Assembly (NCBI GenBank): GCA_039545295.1
Contig: BCIK01000004.1
Coordinates: 745,389-809,388, forward strand
Source of the DNA: Udeniomyces pyricola
Taxonomy: Eukaryota; Basidiomycota; Tremellomycetes; Cystofilobasidiales; Mrakiaceae
Direction of reading: 5' to 3'
Length of the DNA: 64,000 bases
Each line of letters starts with the position of its first letter. Positions within the stretch are counted from its first letter, which is position 1. The notes beneath the pieces are model-generated. The model did not search any database and was not told the DNA's origin. It worked only from the letters and a program-made list of their open reading frames with translations. Made by a program: the position numbers and the translations under genes. Shown piece after piece: positions 34,407 through 46,808 of this stretch.

Positions 34407-37400
34407 CTAGGCTGCGAGTGCAGTAGCGAGGGTAGGCGCAAGGATCTTGACATCTTTACCCGTGATCCAACCCGCTTCGATTCGAACCTTCTCCGTCCTC
34501 TCACAAATCTCCTCGAACCATTCGACCGCCCTCTCCGCTTTGCGCTTCATCTCTTCCGCTTTCCCAACCTCTTGTTTCCTCTCTTCCAACACGCCTTCAA
34601 AGCTGGCCCTCAATTCCCAAGCGGCCGCTCGGAGGACGCGCTTGGTCTCGCGTCCGACGCGCTCGGCGTTGAGCTCGACGAACCTCTCGTCCTCGGCGGC
34701 AAGCTTGGTAGCGAGGATATGACCGATCCGACGGGGGATCGAGTTAGGCAAGTCCGAGATAACGTAATACGATAGACCGAGCGTGAGGAGGGCAATAGAA
34801 GGTCCGGCTAGCTGACGAGCCGCCGGCGAACGCAAGAGTTCCGAGAGGTGGTAGATGGATTCGACAATCGTTCGGGTAGAGAACGTCTTCCCCGTGACGA
34901 GACCGAGCGCGCCGAGGGCAGTCGTGAAACCCACCGTCGTCACTGCCGAGGACGACGCGCCGTCTTCGATCGACAAGAACGAGGCCTTCTTGTCAGCCAT
35001 GCCATGGGTGAAGTAACGCGTGAGTCGGTCGAGCTGCTGAGAGACGTCAAAGATGTCGGCCATGGAGATGTCGGAGAGTTCGGATCGCGTCGCGAGACCG
35101 AGACCGACGTTGCCGACAGCAGTCGAGCGACGTCGGTTGTTGAGTGGGCGGCGGGCAAACATGACCTCGGGCTTGAAGACCTTCTGGGGTCGCTCGACCT
35201 CACGCGGAAGGTGCTTGTCACCGAGGGCGAGAACTCGGTCCACGCCCTTGTGCGCGAGCTGTCGAGCGTCATCCTCTGCAAGAGCGACCGAGGCGTCGAG
35301 GGAGGCAAGAAGGGCAACTTTGACCTCTTGAGCGTAATCCCAGAGGTCGAGAAGGCCCGGGTAGACGGGCAGAGAAACTTCGGTCGAACCCGGGGCGACA
35401 GTACCGGTCGCGACGACCTCGAGGGCCGTCTGGAGCCTCGCGCGGGCACTCTTGCCGGCGTCCTCGGTTGAACCGTCTTCGATAGTCTCAAGGCTGCGCT
35501 CGAGGCCGTCCTTGCCCTTTTTCATGGCGTCAAGGATAGGCTTCACTTTTTCGAGCTCCTCGAGGGCCTGACGGATTTCTCCGTGGGCGATCGCGGCGTT
35601 GGACGAGGCGAGGATGTCGAGATCCGAAAGGAGATGCGAGACAAACGTCTGGGCGGGGAGCAGCTTCGACTTGGCGCGCTTGTCGAGAACAAAAGATCGA
35701 AGAGCAGCCTCGAGGTGGTCAAACGATTCGGCGTTGGCGTCCATGGCAGGGGGCTCACCGAGTCCAGCCGTCTGAGAAAGAGAGAAACGAAGCAAGATAT
35801 CCCAGACTGGAATCAGTTTTCTGACAATTCGACGGCAAGCATAGAGCACGTTTCAACTCACCTCCATGATGGCCGACGAATCGACAAAGTGCACGAGCTC
35901 CTCGGCCTCCTCGTAGGTTCTCGGGCTGAGCTGTCTGATCTGCTCAAGGACGAGACGCTTGCAGCGAGCCTTGTCTTTAATCTGGTCGAATCGGTTGACG
36001 ACGATGAAGAGGTAAGCTTTTTCGTTGCTCGCCGTCCAGATGAACTCTTTGGCCGAGAGCGTGAAGTGATTGGCGGCCGAGACGACGAAAACGACGACAT
36101 CAATCTCATCCTGGCGGGCAAAGACGGCCGTTGTTTTGAGGGAGTCCCGGTTAAGGCCCGGTGCATCGATGAGAGAGATATCGACGACGCCGTTGTGGAT
36201 GAGTGACTCCTGGGCTGATCGGGTGTCGTTGACAAAGACCTTGAGAGGCGGCTTGTGGTCGCCGTCCTCCTCGACGACGAGGGTCTCGAGCGAGGCAAGC
36301 GGTAAGCGATCAAACGTCGTTTCGTCCTTTTGGTCGTACGCTCGCCCAGGCTTGTCCATGTGAACCTCTTCGACGCCGGCATTGTCGCGGGCGTCGTGAA
36401 CTTCGCAGAACGTCGTCGTGCACGGCTGCTCGTCCATCGGCATGACTTCCCGTCGGAGGAGAGCGTTGACGAACGTCGACTTGCCCGCGTTGAGGTCGCC
36501 CGTGACGAGGACTTTGGAGGAGGTGTCTTGGATTCGGTCGCGCAAGGCATCGAGGTGCTTGAGTTCGGCCGCCATCTTGCCGGTAAGGAGGGTAGCGATT
36601 GAAGCCTTCTCGAGCGACATGACGAGGGATCGGGACGAGGCTCGGTTGGCGCCAAGCGCGAGATCAAGCTTGAGGACCTGGAACCCGGCGGGCGAGGTCG
36701 TAGACGTGAGGGTAGTATTGGCGAGAAGGGGCGAGGCCGAAGCGTGAGAGGCCTGAGCAGAGACGTTGGCGAGCGTGGATGAGCGCTGCATACCCCCTCG
36801 ACGGCCGAGGGTGGCAACAGGAGACGAAGGCTCGTCGGCAACGGAGTAAGTGCGTCGAATGTGAGAGCCCGGCTTGTTGGTCGACGGGAACGACGCCGAC
36901 GAAGTGAGCGAGGACTGAGGGTAAGTGAGCTCCCAAGCCTCATCGTTGAAAGCGGTAAAGTCGTGAAGAAGTGAGCTCGTCGAGTCGATGGCGGTGGCGA
37001 GGCTAGCGAGTAGGAACGGACATTTGATGGAAGGTCCGAGAGGGAAGCATATGGATGCAAAGCAAACAAGGATGTATGCGAAGCATGGGTCAGCAGAAGT
37101 TGGTAGAGGCAGCGGACAAGGAGAAGGCTGTCGACTCCACCACCGTCAGCGGGCAGGCTCGATCCTACGCTCCTCGCGCTAGTTTGATCGCGTGCTCTCC
37201 CATATCGCCCGACCGCTGGCGACTGTATGTGAACTGTGAACGATGCCAGGACGGGGACTGACCGGTTTCTCTTGCCCTCGTAATCTCGAACGGCATCCTC
37301 AAGCGCCTTGTTGGCGTCTTCGTCTTGCTGAGAGACCGGAGTGAAAGGGAAACCGTCGTGGGCTGAAGCGGAGCGGGACGAATCAGCGAGCGTCGGGATA

Positions 37401-37429
37401 GCCGACGAGGTGTGGGCGTGTTGAAGCAT
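34407..37429 (-). CDS. FZO1: mitofusin (Fzo1 transmembrane GTPase)
   Basis: Dynamin-family GTPase of the mitochondrial outer membrane that drives mitochondrial fusion. Exons: 37263-37429, 35862-37002, 34407-35771; 890 residues, close to yeast Fzo1. GTPase motifs: G1 GDLNAGKST (residues 224-232), G2 QPCTTTFCEV, G3 DAPGLNRDS, G4 VVNRFDQIKDK. After the GTPase and helical bundle come two hydrophobic segments (AVTTVGFTTALGALGLV and IALLTLGLSYYVISDL), separated by a few residues as expected for the outer-membrane anchor, then a coiled-coil tail (EERKQEVGKAEEMKRKAERA). An in-frame ATG further upstream (37648) exists, but 37429 gives the usual Ser-rich N-terminus without the Pro-rich junk. Alternative long frames across this locus are shadows. 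Confidence 0.95.
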
Positions 37430-38295
37430 GGGGAGGGAAGGCTCAAGGGTCTTCCTGGGATAGATAGGTAGAGGGGACAATGGGGGCGACGATGGATGGA
37501 TGGTGGTAGTGTGATGTGGCGACCAGAGGTGGAAGGGGATTGGGTGGTGGAATGAGGGCGAGAGAGGGGGGGGGGAAGAGGGGAGGGGTCGAATCGGGTG
37601 GTGGTTTGTGGGTGGGATTCCTGACGTCTGACGTCCTGATCGAATCAATCAATCATCCACTCCTCATCAAGACCCCTCGATTGTGCGGCTGCGTCGGTTT
37701 GAGAACGTCCCCATAGATCATTCGTACGTTCGTCATCGGTCGTCGTCCATCCACTGACTGCATATCGTTCTCGATTGGTATATGTCTCATCCCGAACAAC
37801 TCGAACGACCCAAGTCAGCGCCATCGCCACATTTATTCCCCATATATAGCGCGTCGATGTCGCTTCAGGCAGAGCAACGCCTCCATTCACTATTCATCAT
37901 ACATGCCACAAGTTTCACTCGCTTCAACTCATTTAGACTGCGCGGCGATACGCCAGCACAGGCTCGAGAAGAAAAGAAAACAAAAACAAAAAAACACGGG
38001 GGCATAATCGATCAAAAAGGGGGAAAAGGAGAAGCAAGGAAGAAGCCGTATCACGAGAAAAAAAGGGGTCGATGGGAATCATAGCAGCCGGTAGAAAGGG
38101 GGTAAATCGATCCACTTCCGTTCAACAGCCACAGAGAGAGAGTGCAAGAGTGTGTGCGTAGAGGTGATGAGCGACAAAGGGTGTAGGCTGAGAGGAGGAG
38201 ACAGAAGACGAGAGGGAGCGAAGATTACAGGGGCGCTAAGAACAAGGGGAAAAAAAGAACGTAAAGACAAGAAAAAATCAAGAGGTCGCGCAAGC
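37430..38295. other. intergenic, tandem minus-strand genes
   Basis: FZO1 promoter side and RHO1 3' flank. Purine-rich on the plus strand at 37960-38290 (pyrimidine-rich on the RHO1 coding strand) and G-rich at 37560-37590. No gene supported. Confidence 0.5.
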
Positions 38296-40435
38296 TTAGA
38301 GAACGATGCATCCACCGCTCTTCTTGTCTTTCTTGTTCTTTCCTCCGCCTCGAACCTTGGCCTGTAACAATCAAACGTGAGGACGCAGAACAAATCAGTT
38401 GAAGAACGTAGGCAAAGAGGGTGGCTGAACAGATCAAGGACGAACGGCAAGAGCCTCCCTAGTCGCAGTCTGGAAAACGTCCCGGACTCCCTCGCCCGTT
38501 CGGGCAGAGCACTCAATGTATCGTCGAGCTCCAATCTTCTGAGCGACGGCTTGACCCTGTGGAAGAGACGCGAGTGAAACAGTAAACATGCAATCTATCA
38601 GTCAATGGGACCGAAAAAAGGTAGACCAGGGGAATACCGGTCGGACACTCAAATACGGACCTCGGCCTGAGAAACGGGCCTCTGGCTGGTCTTCTTGAGC
38701 TCCTCAATCGTCCTCGGGTCCTGTCGAAGATCCTTCTTGCATCCGACGAGGATGATAGGGAGGTTCGAGCAGAAGTGAAGAACCTCGGAGATCCACTACG
38801 GTGTGTGCATTGGCAAGCGTGGGGACAGGGGAAAGGCTAGTCAGCATTGGCGCGGACCGATCAAACCTCATGGACGCGCAAAGAGGACGCACCTTCTCCT
38901 GAACGTTATCCAAGGAGTCCGGCGAGTCGACCGAGAAGCAGATCAAAATGACGTGCGAATCCGGGTATGACAGCGGCCTCAGACGATCGTAATCCTCCTG
39001 ACCGGCGGTATCCCAAAGCGCGAGCTCAACCTTCTTGCCATCGACTTCAACGTCGGCAACGCTACAAAGACGCGAGCGACACAAGAATCAACAATCCAGG
39101 GCTTTGTCAGAATTTGTCTCCTGAGACTGAGTTGGCACATCAAACGGAAAAGAGGCACGGCAAGGAAAAGGGACTGCCGAGCGGGCAAAGACCGGCATGA
39201 TGCGATGCAAGCGGGGCAACTCACTAGTTCTCGAAAACAGTGGGGACATAGACCTAGACCGACCGCAGCAGAGCAAGTACCAAGGAAACAAACTTAGTCA
39301 GCTACGAGCCACGCCTAAAATCCCAATTGGTGTCAAGATGATGGCGGCAATGAAGGGAGGACACAGGAGAGGGGGCCCAGAGGGGTTTAGTGGAGGCAAA
39401 GGGAGAGGGGGGGAGAGGATCTCCTTACTTCGGGGAAAGTGCCCTTGCTGTCACGCGTCACCAAAGATCAAAGACAACGTCAGCCACCGGACGAACGCAC
39501 AGCATCTCGCCCTTATCTCCGTCAGCGCCCAAGCCTGCTTGATGATATTGCCGCTCATCCGTCAGGCATGTCGGTTGAAAGGCAAAGAAGGAGGTAGAAG
39601 CAATGGAGAGAACACATGGGGAAGGAGAAAGGAAGGAGCGGACGAGTGACAAGAGGGGATCCGAGGGTGAACGAAGGCCTCACCTGAAAACAATAAGGAG
39701 ACAGGTCTTTCCGCAAGCACCATCACCTGTAAGTATAGAGGATGATTGCCAGGTCCACGTGAGTCAGTTCTCTGGGGCGGCGCGAGCATCAAGGATGACG
39801 AGGCACACAGCATCGCAAGAACGGGAACAGGCGAAGGGGTCGGTTGAACGCTTGAGGTGAAGAGCGTGGCAGGACGAGAGGGGGAGGGGTCTTTCCCATC
39901 GGAAAATGATATGTGCTTTCCTGCCACAGCATCGCGATGGATTCTTTTGCTAGGCAGTCGCAAGACTCGCAAGCCGAACCGGTGTAGGAGAAAGTATGGC
40001 CGATGGTGCAGGATAGCGCGAGCGAACAGCCTTCCAAGGCGGCAAGCGGCCCTCGCTGGGTATACCCGAGACAGGGCGCGCGACGGACACGAGCTCAGTT
40101 GGTGTCCAAGGCGAGGCGATGATGGCCATGGTCAAGAGGCAGATAAAGGGAGGAGACAGGCATGTATCCGAGACGAAGTACGTACCGACTACGAGGCGAG
40201 GAGAAGAACCCGAGGCGAAGGGGGCAGGAGCAGTGAGGAGGCGTGCGAGGGCGGAAGAGGGGGATGGGGGGAGAGGTGAGAGTGAGAGGAAGGGGGGAAA
40301 GAGGAAGAGGAACGATGGGTGTGAGCGAGGGACGGAGGCATCGGAAGGGGTGAACAGGATGATTGTTCAATGGATGAGCACGCAGGACAGGCGCGACAGA
40401 CCAATGACGAGCTTCTTTCGGACTTGTTCAAGCAT
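38296..40435 (-). CDS. RHO1: Rho1/RhoA small GTPase
   Basis: Membrane-anchored GTPase that controls polarised growth, actin and, in fungi, beta-1,3-glucan synthase and Pkc1 cell-wall signalling. Exons: 40402-40435, 39684-39726, 39429-39447, 39225-39253, 38893-39061, 38661-38795, 38446-38556, 38296-38361; 201 residues. P-loop GDGACGKT (residues 12-19) is identical to RhoA, the effector loop is [11 protein letters not shown] with Thr37, then [21 protein letters not shown]. The Rho insert region is [17 protein letters not shown] and the G5 site is [10 protein letters not shown] polybasic [10 protein letters not shown] precedes the CaaX box CIVL; the final Leu predicts geranylgeranylation. Two exons are 19 and 29 bases. 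Donors GTCCGT and GTTCGT occur in introns 6 and 7. Confidence 0.97.
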
Positions 40436-41444
40436 GGCGAGGGGAGATAGGTGTAGTGAAGGGGGGCTGGGAGGGAAGGCGAGGTGAGGGAGGGGTGTGT
40501 GTAGGTCAGGGGGACGAAGCGAGGAGGGAGTTGGTTGGAGCTGATAGTCACGCCGTGGGAGAAGGCGAAGAAGACCAACATCCCACATGAATCACACAAT
40601 ACATCCAGACCCACACTCTGCCGTCGGCATTAATGGGTCGGCCAAGCCGTCAATAACGTCTGGTTTGCTGCGAGCGAGAATATATATATATATGCGCAAT
40701 CGCCTCGAGATCGGGATCCATCTGCTCAGATACTTTGCTTACTCAAGTCTTATCGCGCGCTTCCGGCTTGGTAGATATATGCGCCATCTCGTTGAGTAAT
40801 CTTTCCCTTCAAGTTATACACTTCACTTCATCAATTCCCTCCCAACTCACCCCTATATGCCACACATCATCGTCATCGACAGTGTTACCATGTACCATTA
40901 CAGGCAACAAGACACCGGCGGCCGTGCAAGCGGTCGATCGATTCATTTCCGGCTGAAGCGGTCGCAACCATCAGACGCGACAAAACGAATAGAGCACGCC
41001 GCCTGCAACCAAAGTACCAAACCTGGTTCAACACCAAATCGGATAGAAAATTTCAAAAGACGAAAAGCGAAGACAGCCGGAAATAGAGGCGATAAACCAA
41101 AAGAGCCAAAGCTAGTACAGAAGCTACCGGATGCATCTCGCGAGGTACGTAAGGACGAGCCAGGGATAGGGTCTCTGATTGTCGGTAAGCTTTCTACAGA
41201 GCGTGCGGACTACGAGATGTCAATCTCGAGGACAACATGGTAGTTTGCAGGGAATCAGGGGTAGACAAGGGTGGACGAAGAAAGGGCGGAGTGCGAGATA
41301 AGATATAGGAAGCGAAGGTAAGAGGTGGTTTCACGGAAGCTACAGTACATCGGACAAGGCTCGAGGCGGAAACTTGAAGCTAGCGAAGGCGGAAAGAGTG
41401 CGGAGCCACGAAAGCATACCGGAAGTGAAGAAGAAGAAGGAAGT
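40436..41444. other. intergenic, tandem minus-strand genes
   Basis: RHO1 promoter and IGO1 3' flank. (TA)7 at 40680-40693. The stretch 41040-41440 is purine-rich on the plus strand. No gene supported. Confidence 0.5.
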
Positions 41445-42722
41445 CTACGAGCTCGAGCTCAGGTTAGAGGTAATGCGGATGGGCGAGGGAGGTGTCTGAT
41501 GGTGATGAAGAGGAGGGGTGCTAAGGGCAGAGCATAGATACACGAGAGAAAACAGGAGTTAGCCACAACGACTAGTGGTTATGAGTTGTCATGCTTGACA
41601 CGGTCACATACTCGTCCAGAGTGCGACTCACCTGTCGAGGGCAGCAGCAATCGACATGGTAGACTCCTTGACGGGCGAGCTTGAGAGACCAACGTTCGAT
41701 CCAGAGTTGTGACCGACGAGATGGGGAGGCGAAGCGTGCGGGATGCTATCCGGGACAACCATGATGGGTGGGCGGCCAAGACCATATAGGAAGGTCCCGA
41801 AGAGAGTACATGCACGTATCAGTATCATCGCGACTGGGATAATCTGTATCATCGCGAGTTGAGAAGTAAGGGTGACTGACGTGTCCGGCTTTGGAATGGC
41901 GGTGCCGACCTGAACGTTCTGTTCACTAGACTTGCCCGCTTTGGAGAGCGCATAATCGCCCGAGTCAAAGTATTTTCGCTCCTATTGGATCAAGTAGCAT
42001 GACATAAAGGGAGCCAGAATGGGATCAACTCCGTGGCCTTGTTTGTACGTACAGAGAGAGAGAGATCACCCGAGCCAAACATAGAATTGAGCGTGCATGC
42101 GGCCCTCGACGGACCTGCATTCGGTTCATGGGAGTCTTCTTGGCCGGCAGCTTGCCGTAGAGCTGGAAGAGTTTCTTTTCCTCTTCGGAAAGAGTCTATG
42201 AGTAGTCGACAAACATCGCGACAAAGTAGGCGTCACCGAAAGGAAAGCATGGCGAACGTGAGTGAGCGTGGGGGTCCTTTGGGCCCAGAAGAGAGGCTAA
42301 CGATCGTTGTCGTCGGGCAAGAACAGTGGCGGTTCTCGAGTGATGGTACATACCGAGAGGTCGATCTTGTTCTAGTAGATCCGTGAGCATGGATTGGGTA
42401 CAGAGTAGGAGGGGGGGGGGGGGGGGGGGAAGAGGCCATAGAGATCAGGGGGGGGCGGGGGGGGGGGGGGGGGGTGCACAGATGCCGAGTGAGAGGGGGG
42501 GGAAGGGGGGGGGGGGGGGGNNNNNNNNNNNNNNNNNNNNNNNNNNNNNNNNNNNNNNNNNNNNNNNNNNNNNNNNNNNNNNNNNNNNNNNNNNNGGGGG
42601 GGGGGGGGGGGGGGGGGGGGGTGTGAGCGAGGGTCGACGGGCTGAGCAGGCTTGGAGCGGGGGTCAGGCGAGATGACGCAGTAGCGAAGATGAGGAGGCC
42701 GTACCTTCTGAGCGGGAAGCAT
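41445..42722 (-). CDS. IGO1: endosulfine family PP2A inhibitor (Igo1/ARPP19)
   Basis: Small phosphoprotein that, after phosphorylation by Greatwall/Rim15, inhibits PP2A-B55 and so controls mitotic entry and quiescence on nutrient stress. Exons: 42705-42722, 42354-42371, 42115-42195, 41881-41981, 41632-41745, 41445-41520; 135 residues. Motifs: LSEEEKKLFQLYGKLPAKK, then KYFDSGDYALSKAGK with the phosphorylated serine at residue 46, then VGTAIPKPDTIPHASPPHL. The tail is His/Pro/Ser-rich. The first two exons carry six codons each (MLPAQK, NKIDLS). Intron 1 contains G runs and the 75-base assembly gap, so its length is not known. The acceptor for exon 5 (CGGATAG at 41746-41752) was chosen because it alone keeps phase and the fungal TIPHASP motif. 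Confidence 0.93.
42411..42621. repeat. poly-G tracts flanking a 75-base assembly gap
   Basis: G runs at 42411-42429, 42448-42474 (broken by one C) and 42503-42520; 75 N at 42521-42595; then G26 at 42596-42621. All lie inside IGO1 intron 1. The gap is probably a G-run that could not be sequenced through; its true size is unknown. Confidence 0.85.
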
Positions 42723-43532
42723 GACAGGACAATTGCGTAGAGTGAAGAAAGGTGAGTGGGTTTGGTGACGACAAGCTAGAGGTTGAGAGTCGAGGAGGGA
42801 AGGGAGCGGGAGGAGGAGGGAGAGGGAAAGGTAAGAAAGAAGCAAGGGGGAAAGAGGACGTCAAGCCAAGTCAAGCCAACGAGGGAATCTCATCTCGAGT
42901 GTCAGCTGCTCTTTGCGGGTTGGTTTCCTTAGCTTCCGAATCCTCACCACATCGAAAGAGCCTCCGCCACCTATAAGCTATAACCACATCGTCCCTGCGA
43001 GTGCACTCCACTTGATCTTGACGAGGAAGGAACAGATAAGCGTCCAACCTGATATCGATCCGATGAGACATGCCAGAGGAATCAGCTACGTACAGCCAGA
43101 TCATCACCATGTCTCTATCATGAGCGACAAGATCATTGCGTCATCAATGACAGTGATGATGCAGATGATCGATGCGGCCTCCCCTTACCTCTCAGCGCGG
43201 AGCTGGGCATAGATGCTGGTAGTACTGAGTTAAGGACCGCTGGATGTGTCGACACGCAATAAAGGAGGCAGGTTAAGCCCGTCTCTCCAGCTTGCACATA
43301 CAGTAAGAAGGGAAACCAAGCTGCTCGTTGTATCAGCGGGGCAGGCCAGTCGAGGGATCCGATGTGAAACCCTACTGCGGCCTTTCCCTTCCACTTCCCC
43401 CTCCCCCCCCCTTCTCCCACCGGCTTTGCTTTCAGCTTTCACTCCTTCTCTCCATTCCCCCTCCCCCTTCTTTTAGCCTTACTTGCCGGCTTATCATCTC
43501 CCTACTCCCAAGCCCCTCATCACATCCTCGGC
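42723..43532. other. divergent promoter IGO1 / GMPPA
   Basis: Shared upstream region. Purine-rich on the plus strand next to IGO1 and CT-rich in the 160 bases before GMPPA. No gene supported. Confidence 0.5.
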
Positions 43533-45791
43533 ATGTCTACTAAAGGTACCCAGCTACACGATCGCATACATACCACGTATATATCTCCACGCCAGCTGAC
43601 TTACCATCTACATCTCTCCCTTCACGGCCAGGTGTTATCCTCGTCGGAGGCGCTCACAAGGTTTGAATCGTCGCCGTATCCAACCTGCTGCTCCCAACGG
43701 GGTGGAGATGCGTTCAGCTTCAACGAATTTCTTACGCACAATCCAAACATCATTGCACATTCGCTAGGGGACGCGTTTCCGTCCCCTTTCGCTCGAGATC
43801 CCCAAACCCCTCTTCCCCATCGCAGGCAGGGCCATGATCTGGCATCAACTCCGGGCGCTCTCGCAAGTGCCTGGACTGACGGAGGTCGTACTCATTGGCG
43901 TGTACGAGGATCAGGTCTTTGCGCCTTTCCTTAAAGAATCCAAGCGGGAGTTCCCAAACATCTCTATCAGGTCAGTCGCTAGCTCGCCTGTGTGATGCGT
44001 TCGTTGTTTGGTTGGCACGTGCATGTGAAGTTGATTCCTGGCGCGCCCTGCCCCTCTCGGCCTAATCTCGTCTCGAACCTGCTCATCTGCAGCTACCTCC
44101 GCGAGTACCGCGCCCTGGGCACCGCCGGAGGATTGTATCACTTCAGAGACACCATCCTTCGTGGCCAGCCGGAATTTATCCTCACGGTCAATGCCGACAT
44201 CTGCTCGACTTTCCCTCTGAAAGAGATGAAGGCCTTCCACTTGACGGTCGGTCCCACGAACTCTAGCATCTTTCTGATCTCAACACTTCACCCTTCCGAT
44301 CATATCTGGCTGACTGTTTCCGTTTGCTTTGTGGCACTACAGCACCGAGGCGTTGGCACCATTATCGGCAAAAAGGTGAAGTCGAAAAAGGACGCATCTT
44401 ATCGAACATGCATGGCTTCACTCACTGCTGTTGTCTCAACGTTGTGTTTCTTTTTGTGTGTGTGTGTTTTTTTTTGTTTTTTTTTTTTTGTGTGAACAGG
44501 TCCCCCGAGGTACCGAGCACCGGTATGGTTGCATTGTCACCGATCCCGAAAACCCTACCCAGGCTGTTCATTAGTGCGTCTCTTTATCCTGTCCTGCTTT
44601 TCAGTTATTCTGCCTGGCTATTCGTTTGCGATCGGATGGCTGACCCTTTGTGCTTGCTCTTCAATCTCTAGCGTCGAGAAGCCTGAGAGCTATATCGGTA
44701 GCAGCATGATCAGTCAAGGTATCTACTTGTTTGATCGGTCCCTCTTTGAGGAAATCAGGATTGCCATCGAGGAAAAGGCCAAAATCGCTGCGTGAGTTTG
44801 TCCATCTCTCTGTGTACTGGCGAGCTGGGACACACTCTGATTTTGTCTGTTGCCTCGGACCTGCAGCGAAGATCCCACTAGCGAGTCTGATGATATCATC
44901 CACTTGGAGCGAGATATCATTACTCGCGTGAGTATATCTTTTCAACTCCAATTTTCCTTGGTTCCCGAGAGTTTGTGTAGGCTGATACCGACCGGACTGG
45001 ACCTATCTTCTAACCCAGCTTGCCAGTAACCGAAAGCTCTTCGTGTACGAGACGTCCGACTTTTTCCGTCAAATCAAGTCGGCTGGATCGGCGCTGCCGG
45101 CCAACGCTCTCTACCTCGGTCAATACGCTCGATCGGACCCGTCGCTTCTGACACCCCCAACTTCGAGCTCTTCGTCGTCCAAGTCGCCGACAATTGTTGG
45201 CCCAGTCTACATCGATCCTTCTGCGCAGATTGATCCTACGGCCAAGATTGGACCCAACGTCTCGATCGGCCGCAATGTCGTCATCGGTCCCGGCGCACGC
45301 GTCCTCGAGAGCATCCTGCTGGACGGCGTCGTCATGGACAAGAGCTCAATTGTCGCGTGGAGTATCGTCGGAGGAGACTGCAAGATTTGCGCGTGGGGAC
45401 GAGTCGAAGGAGAGCCAGAGGTCGAGGCGGCGGACAAGCCAAAGGCGATTGGTGTCACCATCCTCGGTTGGTGTCGATTAGATTGACCAGATATAGTTTG
45501 AAATTTCCGATGGGATACAGCTGATGATCCTTCTTTGTGGTCTCGCTCTGGCTTCATGCTTTTATTTGACCATTCTTTCTAGGCAACGACGTTCATGTTT
45601 CGAAAGAGATCCACATTCGATCGTGAGTCCCCTGCGTTGTAACGCAACTGTCTCTGGAGCATGAATGGGGATCTGACTGGAAGACGTGTGTTGTTTGGTT
45701 CCGGCTGCTCTCACGATGGGGCGATGACAGTTGCATCGTCCTGCCTCAGAAGCAACTCGACAAGTCGGCCCAGAACGAGGTCCTCCTCTAG
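43533..45791 (+). CDS. GMPPA: mannose-1-phosphate guanylyltransferase alpha-type (GMPPA)
   Basis: Nucleotidyltransferase-family protein related to GDP-mannose pyrophosphorylase. In animals GMPPA is the regulatory partner of the catalytic GMPPB, acting in GDP-mannose supply for glycosylation. Exons: 43533-43545, 43632-43660, 43768-43970, 44093-44246, 44343-44375, 44500-44573, 44672-44791, 44867-44927, 45019-45466, 45583-45622, 45731-45791; 411 residues. The N-terminal loop is VILVGGAHKGTRFRPLS with the extra residues typical of GMPPA rather than the GGxGTRLRPLT of the catalytic enzyme, followed by IPKPLFPIAG. Then come AGGLYHFRD, LTVNADICS and YVEKPES. A left-handed beta-helix (IDPSAQIDPTAKIGPNVSIG) and the C-terminal NDVHVSKEIHIRSCIVLP end the protein. 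Catalytic capacity is doubtful by analogy with GMPPA. Confidence 0.95.
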
Positions 45792-46775
45792 ATTGGGACC
45801 CTCTTCCAGTCAGACAAGTCGTCGGTTGGATATGTAGAATTCGGTCTCTGGCGTTGGGTGGGCCGGGATCTCTGTTGTCGATGCCAGGTTTTGTGAGTAG
45901 ATGGTCGTCTTGGGATGAGATGGGAACTACCATGTGATGTACGTATCGTTGTGATGGATCGCTTGATGCGAATGCGTGGGTGAGCTGATGGGGACGATTG
46001 AGGTTATGGCATGATGAATCATGAGTAGTGAGATCGAGCGTTACCGATCAGATTGAGTGAGTATATATATATATATATGTATCAAGTGTAGATATATGTG
46101 ATCAATTATCAAGTGGGATGGAAAGGGCCGGGGCGGGCATGATCGCTGGGGTGACTGACAGTCGGATATCTATCGGATTCCTGTGTATGACTGCCATTCA
46201 ATATTCAATACTTAATATTCAATATTCATGATGGATGTTGCGGCCTCTTATTAGCCTCCCTCCCCTGTGTACTGACTGATCTGTACTTGGCTCTGTCCGG
46301 CCCTGCGTGCTCTGTCCTGCATCCGTGTCCCTCTCGGCCTCTCTCTCTCTCGACTCGCTGCGTCTGCTTCCCTCGTTGCAATCGTGTACACACTCATTCG
46401 TTCGCACCATTGACCTATTCCACCCTGGCCCCCAAGTGTCCCGACGCTCCTTGCATCGTTTCAGCCCTGCACCGCTCTGCCAACCAAGTCGCCAGTCTAA
46501 TCAACATATATAGACCCGTCGGTGACCGTCCCCCTCATCCTGCCCAACGGTACTCCTGGCCCTCCCCGCCCGCCTCCCTCCGTCCCTCACCCCACGTTGA
46601 GCTCGATAATAGCCTGGCCTATCTAACCAGTCCTCCTCATCCACCGACCACTCACTCACTGTCCAACACCACTCCTCGCCCCAGATCTCACTTACGCTAG
46701 TCTCTCCTCGACGACCGACCACTTTCCTCCGCGCGCGTCCCTCCTTCCTCCTCCCCCCCCCCCCCCCCCCCCCCC

Positions 46776-46808
<33 letters not shown>

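Noticed and set aside
35858..37648. Uninterrupted 596-codon frame on the minus strand
   Set aside because: Arg/Ser/Pro-rich out-of-frame reading of FZO1 on the same strand; the GTPase motifs are in the other frame.
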